Below are positions 60,303 to 64,000 of a stretch of 64,000 nucleotides of DNA, piece after piece. The notes beneath the pieces are model-generated. The model worked only from the letters and a program-made list of their open reading frames with translations, ran no database searches and was not told where the DNA came from. Both the position numbers and the translations under genes were made by a program. How positions within the stretch are numbered: the stretch's first letter is position 1; each line of letters opens with the position of its first letter. Source of the stretch: Talaromyces rugulosus (Eukaryota; Ascomycota; Eurotiomycetes; Eurotiales; Trichocomaceae); contig NC_049561.1 of the NCBI RefSeq assembly GCF_013368755.1, positions 5,270,001-5,334,000 on the forward strand. The letters run 5' to 3'.

Positions 60303-60678
60303 TTAATACGTATATTACTGTTAGTAGTAGACTTCAAATAGAGCCGCTTCATTAGCGCACCTGAATGATAACACACACACACATATATATACATCAATTG
60401 AATAGTCAAGTCTATACTAGCGACGCCTCCTCGTCTCTGCCTGCCAGAAGCGCTCTAGGACTGCGCTCGCTATTGGCGCCTCGCCTAAGCTAGCCCGAAG
60501 CAGGCAAACTCGCTATTACCCAATCGGGAAATTCGTGATCCTATCACCATTCAACTGAATCAACTCTACATGACTAGGCAATTATGCACTTTTCTCGTGT
60601 TTACTTCTTACTTCCTCCTAGGGAAACTCATCACATCTTGTTTTGACAAAGTAGGAGTATATCTGGTACCAAACCGAC
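60303..60678. other. Intergenic with AC/AT microsatellite
   Basis: About 0.38 kb between the desaturase stop and the CFEM start. An (AC)n-(AT)n run lies at about 60370-60392; otherwise unremarkable. Confidence 0.45.
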
Positions 60679-62018
60679 ATGCCTCTGTCGACGTCTTGCT
60701 CGAGTTATTCTTACATGCTGCTTTCGCTGCTAGCAGCCTCTACCAGCGCTGATACAATCTGGATCTTTTTACCTACTTGCGCAGTACGTCTCAGGACCTT
60801 TGTCTCTATAGCCTTTTCGAAAAAAAAAAATTAACATAACATTTGTGACAAGCAATCATGCGCCGAACAAGGCGCCAACGCAGCCTCAATCTGTGATTCC
60901 ACAGACTACGGCTGCTACTGCGCGAGCGCCGAGTTCCACAAAGTCACGATGTGCTGCGTGCGCGCGAGCTGCGATTTTTATGATGATGAGTGTATGTTTT
61001 TTTTTCTTTCTTTGTACCATTTCTGTGCGGTTGTCAAGACAGACTGCTGACTGGAGAAAGTGGTATACACTGAAAGCCAGGCGTTTTGCGGTGAATACGG
61101 GGTCACTGTGACCAGTCTAGCTGCGACCGCGTGTAGCACGACGTATGGGGCTGGTCCGACGTCGACAGCTTTGTCTGCCGTGGATCCGAGTGTTACGACG
61201 GGGGTAGATACAGGTATAACTGCGCTGGGGACGGGGTCGATAACGGGTTTGGCTATGGACTCACCTACTTCCACAATATATATGTACTGACAGACAAAAA
61301 AAAAAAAGGGTTAGCAGGAAGTACAATCATAGAATCTCCGGCTGCTATAGTGACTACCACCGTCTCTGTATCAGGCGGCTACATTACCGTCACATATACA
61401 TACCCGGACGCTGCAGCAGCAACCGATACTTCCGGTTCTTCTTCCTCTTCGTCGCCTAGTTCCAGCGGCGGTTCTTCGGTACCCGGACTAACATCCTCAA
61501 AGAATAAAAAGGGGCGCCTGAGCAATGGCGCAAAGATTGGAATCGGTGTTGGCGTTGGCGTTGGCGGACTTTTGCTTATTGTACTCGTGGCGCTCGGAAT
61601 ATACAAATGCGTGACCCGGCGGCGAGTTGTTTCTGGTGAAGATACTGCTATTGTTGCAGGGAAGAGCGAGAATGGAAATGGCAGTACAAATGGTGGTGGA
61701 GGAGGAATGTACAATAATAAGAGCGAGATGGATGGCTCACAGCAGCTTCAACAACAGCAACAACAACACAATCAACCTGCGCCGAGCAATGATAGTTCAG
61801 GCACGGCCATGTCACTGGTGAGCTCGTCACTGACAGGGCCGAGTGAGCTGCAGACTATCCAGCAGGGGTATTATCATCATCCGAATGGCGATTCTCAGGA
61901 GTTGGCCACGCAGTATCCGTATTATGAGCAACAGCAGCAGGCACAGGAACATGGGTGGACTGCAGCGCAGGCTGAGATGCCAGTGAGCCAGGAGCACCCC
62001 AGGCATGAGGTGCAATAA
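60679..62018 (+). CDS. CFEM-domain cell-surface protein with transmembrane helix
   Basis: Fungal extracellular membrane protein; CFEM domains bind heme or iron or act as surface sensors. Four exons by my reading: 60679-60783, 60853-60991, 61061-61213, 61315-62018, phases consistent. The ATG at 60679 (MPLSTSCSSYSYMLLSLL) gives a signal peptide; the in-frame ATG at 60715 is an alternative. The joined CFEM reads LPTCAQSCAEQ, SICDSTDYGCYC, MCCVRASC, AFCGEYGV, giving the eight expected cysteines plus one extra, with the conserved Asp in STDYGC. A Thr/Ser-rich stalk, a membrane helix (about residues 190-215, GVGVGGLLLIVLVALGIYKC) and a Gln-rich tail with QQQQQQ follow. It has a membrane anchor rather than a GPI tail. 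ORFs alone would miss its N-terminal half. Confidence 0.8.
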
Positions 62019-62241
62019 GGAGGAGTATTAAGAGTATTATGGCTAACGGATGAATATACACGTTTCAAAAAGGAATTCATCCAATTACACTTTTAGCATA
62101 ACAACAGTTGACAGTAGGATTAAGGCCAAGCCTGGTATTATCGACGCATCTATTTTTTATAGCACATGTCTCATGCACACAAAGTCATTTTCCTTCATTC
62201 CATCCTTTTCTTTTCAACCCCTACGTCATCACGAATCAACC
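62019..62241. other. Convergent 3' flanks
   Basis: About 0.22 kb between the CFEM gene and the chaperonin gene stops. Nothing recognised. Confidence 0.4.
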
Positions 62242-64000
62242 CTACATCCGCTCACGCCGCCGGGGAGCGGAGCGAATGATATTGTCGACGCGCAGCAGGA
62301 GCTCTGCGGCCTCAGAGGCAGAGCTGACCACAGCGCGTTTCAGCTTGTACGCCTCGACAACACCGAGTTCGGCCATGTTGCCAATCTTATTATTGAACAA
62401 GTCGAGACCAGAGTTGCTCATGCCCTTGTTGATGGCCTGGCGGAGGCGGGCAACGAGATCTGAGCTGTCGAGACCGGCGTTGTCTGCGAGGATCGTGGGG
62501 AGTTGGCGGAGAGCGAGGGCGAATGCGTCGACGGCTGATCTTTTAGTTAGTATATATATGTATATATGAGCTTATCGGAGGCCTACCCAGTTGTTTCTTG
62601 CCAGTGGTGTTCTGTGCGGCTTGCTCGACAGCCAAGCTCATGGTCATCTCGGCACATCCACCACCAAGAGTGACCTTGGGCTCCTTGACTGTTTGTGACA
62701 GGACGGCGAGAGCGTCGTGGAGAGATCGCTCGGCCTCGTCCAGAAGCTGTTCTGTAGAGCCTCGGAGAACGATAGTGCAAGCTGTATTCTTTTTAGTATT
62801 TGTATTACACTCTGAACAAAGGGGGACAAACCCTCGCCCTTGGTGACTCCGGAGAAACGGAGAAGAGTGTCCTCTCCGATGATAACTTCCTCAATCACAT
62901 CCGCGTGACCAAGCTGCACTTGGTCGGGGTTGTCGAACGTCGAAGCAATCTCCGCCCCTGTGACAAGAGCCAGTCGCTCGACACCTGAAACAGTTAGCAT
63001 ACCATTTACTATAGTGTTTTGAAATAAACCTACCATCAAAGTCTGCGTGTTCGATGCTGGCAATTCCAGACTCGCTGAAAAGCTGCTCTGGCCAGTTGTA
63101 GATAAGTTGTCGGTTGACACTGTAGCCTGTTAGCAATAGTTTTTAATATCCAGCAGGTCACCTTATATCCAGTCACATACAAGCAGTTGATTCCATGGGC
63201 CTTGATTCTATCGACCTTGGCGCGCATCTTCTCCCGCTCAGCTTTCTCCAACTCGGCCAGCTTGCCGGTGCCATCAACCTGGGGATTGGAATTAGCATGG
63301 ACATGAGAACACTTAAGACTAAAGCCCATACCTTGACACGTGCTCCAAAGATCTTGATTTTATCCGTGTCCATCGCCGTGTTTGCCACCATAATCTTTGC
63401 ATTCTCCAATCGCTTCGGTTGGTTGACGCCAAACTTCTTATCGAGAATAAAGCCCTCGTCCAGGTACGACTCGGACAACTTGCCGCCGGCCTTCTTGATG
63501 ACCTGGATATGACTGAGATCGGTGGAACCCTTGAGTCTGAGCACAGCATCGCACGCTAGGGTCGCAAAGTGCTCGCGGTCCTGGGCGAGAACCTTGGAGC
63601 TCAGGGTGGTGCGGGCAATGGCGTGCAAGTCCTTGCGGAAGGCAACGGCATCGTCACTGCGGTCGACGGCGGACTTCTCGAGCGCCTCCAGGGCAGCTTT
63701 GCTGGCTATCCGGTACCCGTCGATGATAGTTTGGGGGTGGATCTTCTTGTTAACGAGAATTTCGGCTTGTCGCAGCAGCTCGGCGGCCAGCACGGCGACG
63801 GATGTGGTGCCATCTCCGACCTCGTCGTCTTGAACCTTGGAAATGTTGACTAGAACCTGTATGTCTCGTTAGATATTGTGTAGTCGCGCTGAGCTGTGTG
63901 TGCAGTGTGCGTACCTTGGCTGCGGCATTGTCGAGTGCGATCGCTTTGAGGATGGTGGCTCCATCGTTTGTGACTAGAATTTCGCCAGTAGAGCTGGAAC
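62242..64000 (-). CDS. CCT2: CCT/TRiC chaperonin beta subunit (3' part)
   Basis: Subunit of the cytosolic type-II chaperonin folding actin, tubulin and other proteins; the N-terminus lies beyond the right edge. The end reads [15 protein letters not shown], matching the beta subunit C-terminus (VDNIIR-x-x-P). The right-edge codons read [15 protein letters not shown] and [18 protein letters not shown], the ATP-binding hallmarks of group II chaperonins. The middle includes [16 protein letters not shown] and TLGGGCAEM, also family motifs. Several introns near 63130-63330 and others. The partial length is as expected for a gene truncated by the window. Gene symbol from homologues. Confidence 0.95.

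Overview
The window reads as nuclear DNA of a filamentous ascomycete (Pezizomycotina), most likely Eurotiomycetes-like. The evidence is short GT-AG introns of about 45-100 bp in most genes, many Zn2Cys6 (C6) transcription factors, Dal5-type and DHA2-type MFS carriers, a Crh-type GH16 wall enzyme, a CFEM surface protein, a delta-8 sphingolipid desaturase and a fungal OTT_1508-like deaminase. I cannot name the species from sequence alone.

Layout. 0-1.6 kb: C2H2 plus Zn2Cys6 regulator running off the left edge (minus strand). 1.9-4.2 kb: Dal5-like MFS permease. 5.1-6.6 kb: two convergent unknown genes. 7.8 kb: an intron-containing tRNA-Ala(TGC) with a Pol III terminator. 8.6 kb: a small single-pass membrane protein whose first coding exon is only ATG. 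11-12.1 kb: Crh/GH16 transglycosylase.

12.9-29.5 kb is an unbroken run of minus-strand genes: DHA2-type MFS exporter, polyQ Zn2Cys6 regulator, membrane-anchored HSL-type esterase, Baeyer-Villiger-type flavin monooxygenase, second Zn2Cys6 regulator, unknown protein, third Zn2Cys6 regulator. Oxygenase, esterase, exporter and regulators together look like a ketone/ester degradation, detoxification or small metabolite cluster (inference).

30.9-42 kb is accessory: NmrA-like reductase, OTT_1508-like deaminase with a frame problem at its 5' end, a decayed MYND-finger gene, a NAD(P)-binding protein, a secreted SnoaL/NTF2-like protein divergent from another Zn2Cys6 regulator, and a BTB-like protein.

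42.5-64 kb is mostly housekeeping and metabolic: adenylosuccinate lyase (purines), copper amine oxidase, an F-box protein with a small divergent ORF, a sugar transporter, mitochondrial dihydrolipoyl dehydrogenase, phosphoglucomutase/phosphopentomutase, sphingolipid delta-8 desaturase, CFEM membrane protein, and CCT chaperonin beta subunit running off the right edge.

Intron positions are my own reading of splice signals and reading-frame continuity, with no transcript data. No complete transposon, CRISPR array or bacterial-type feature was seen.
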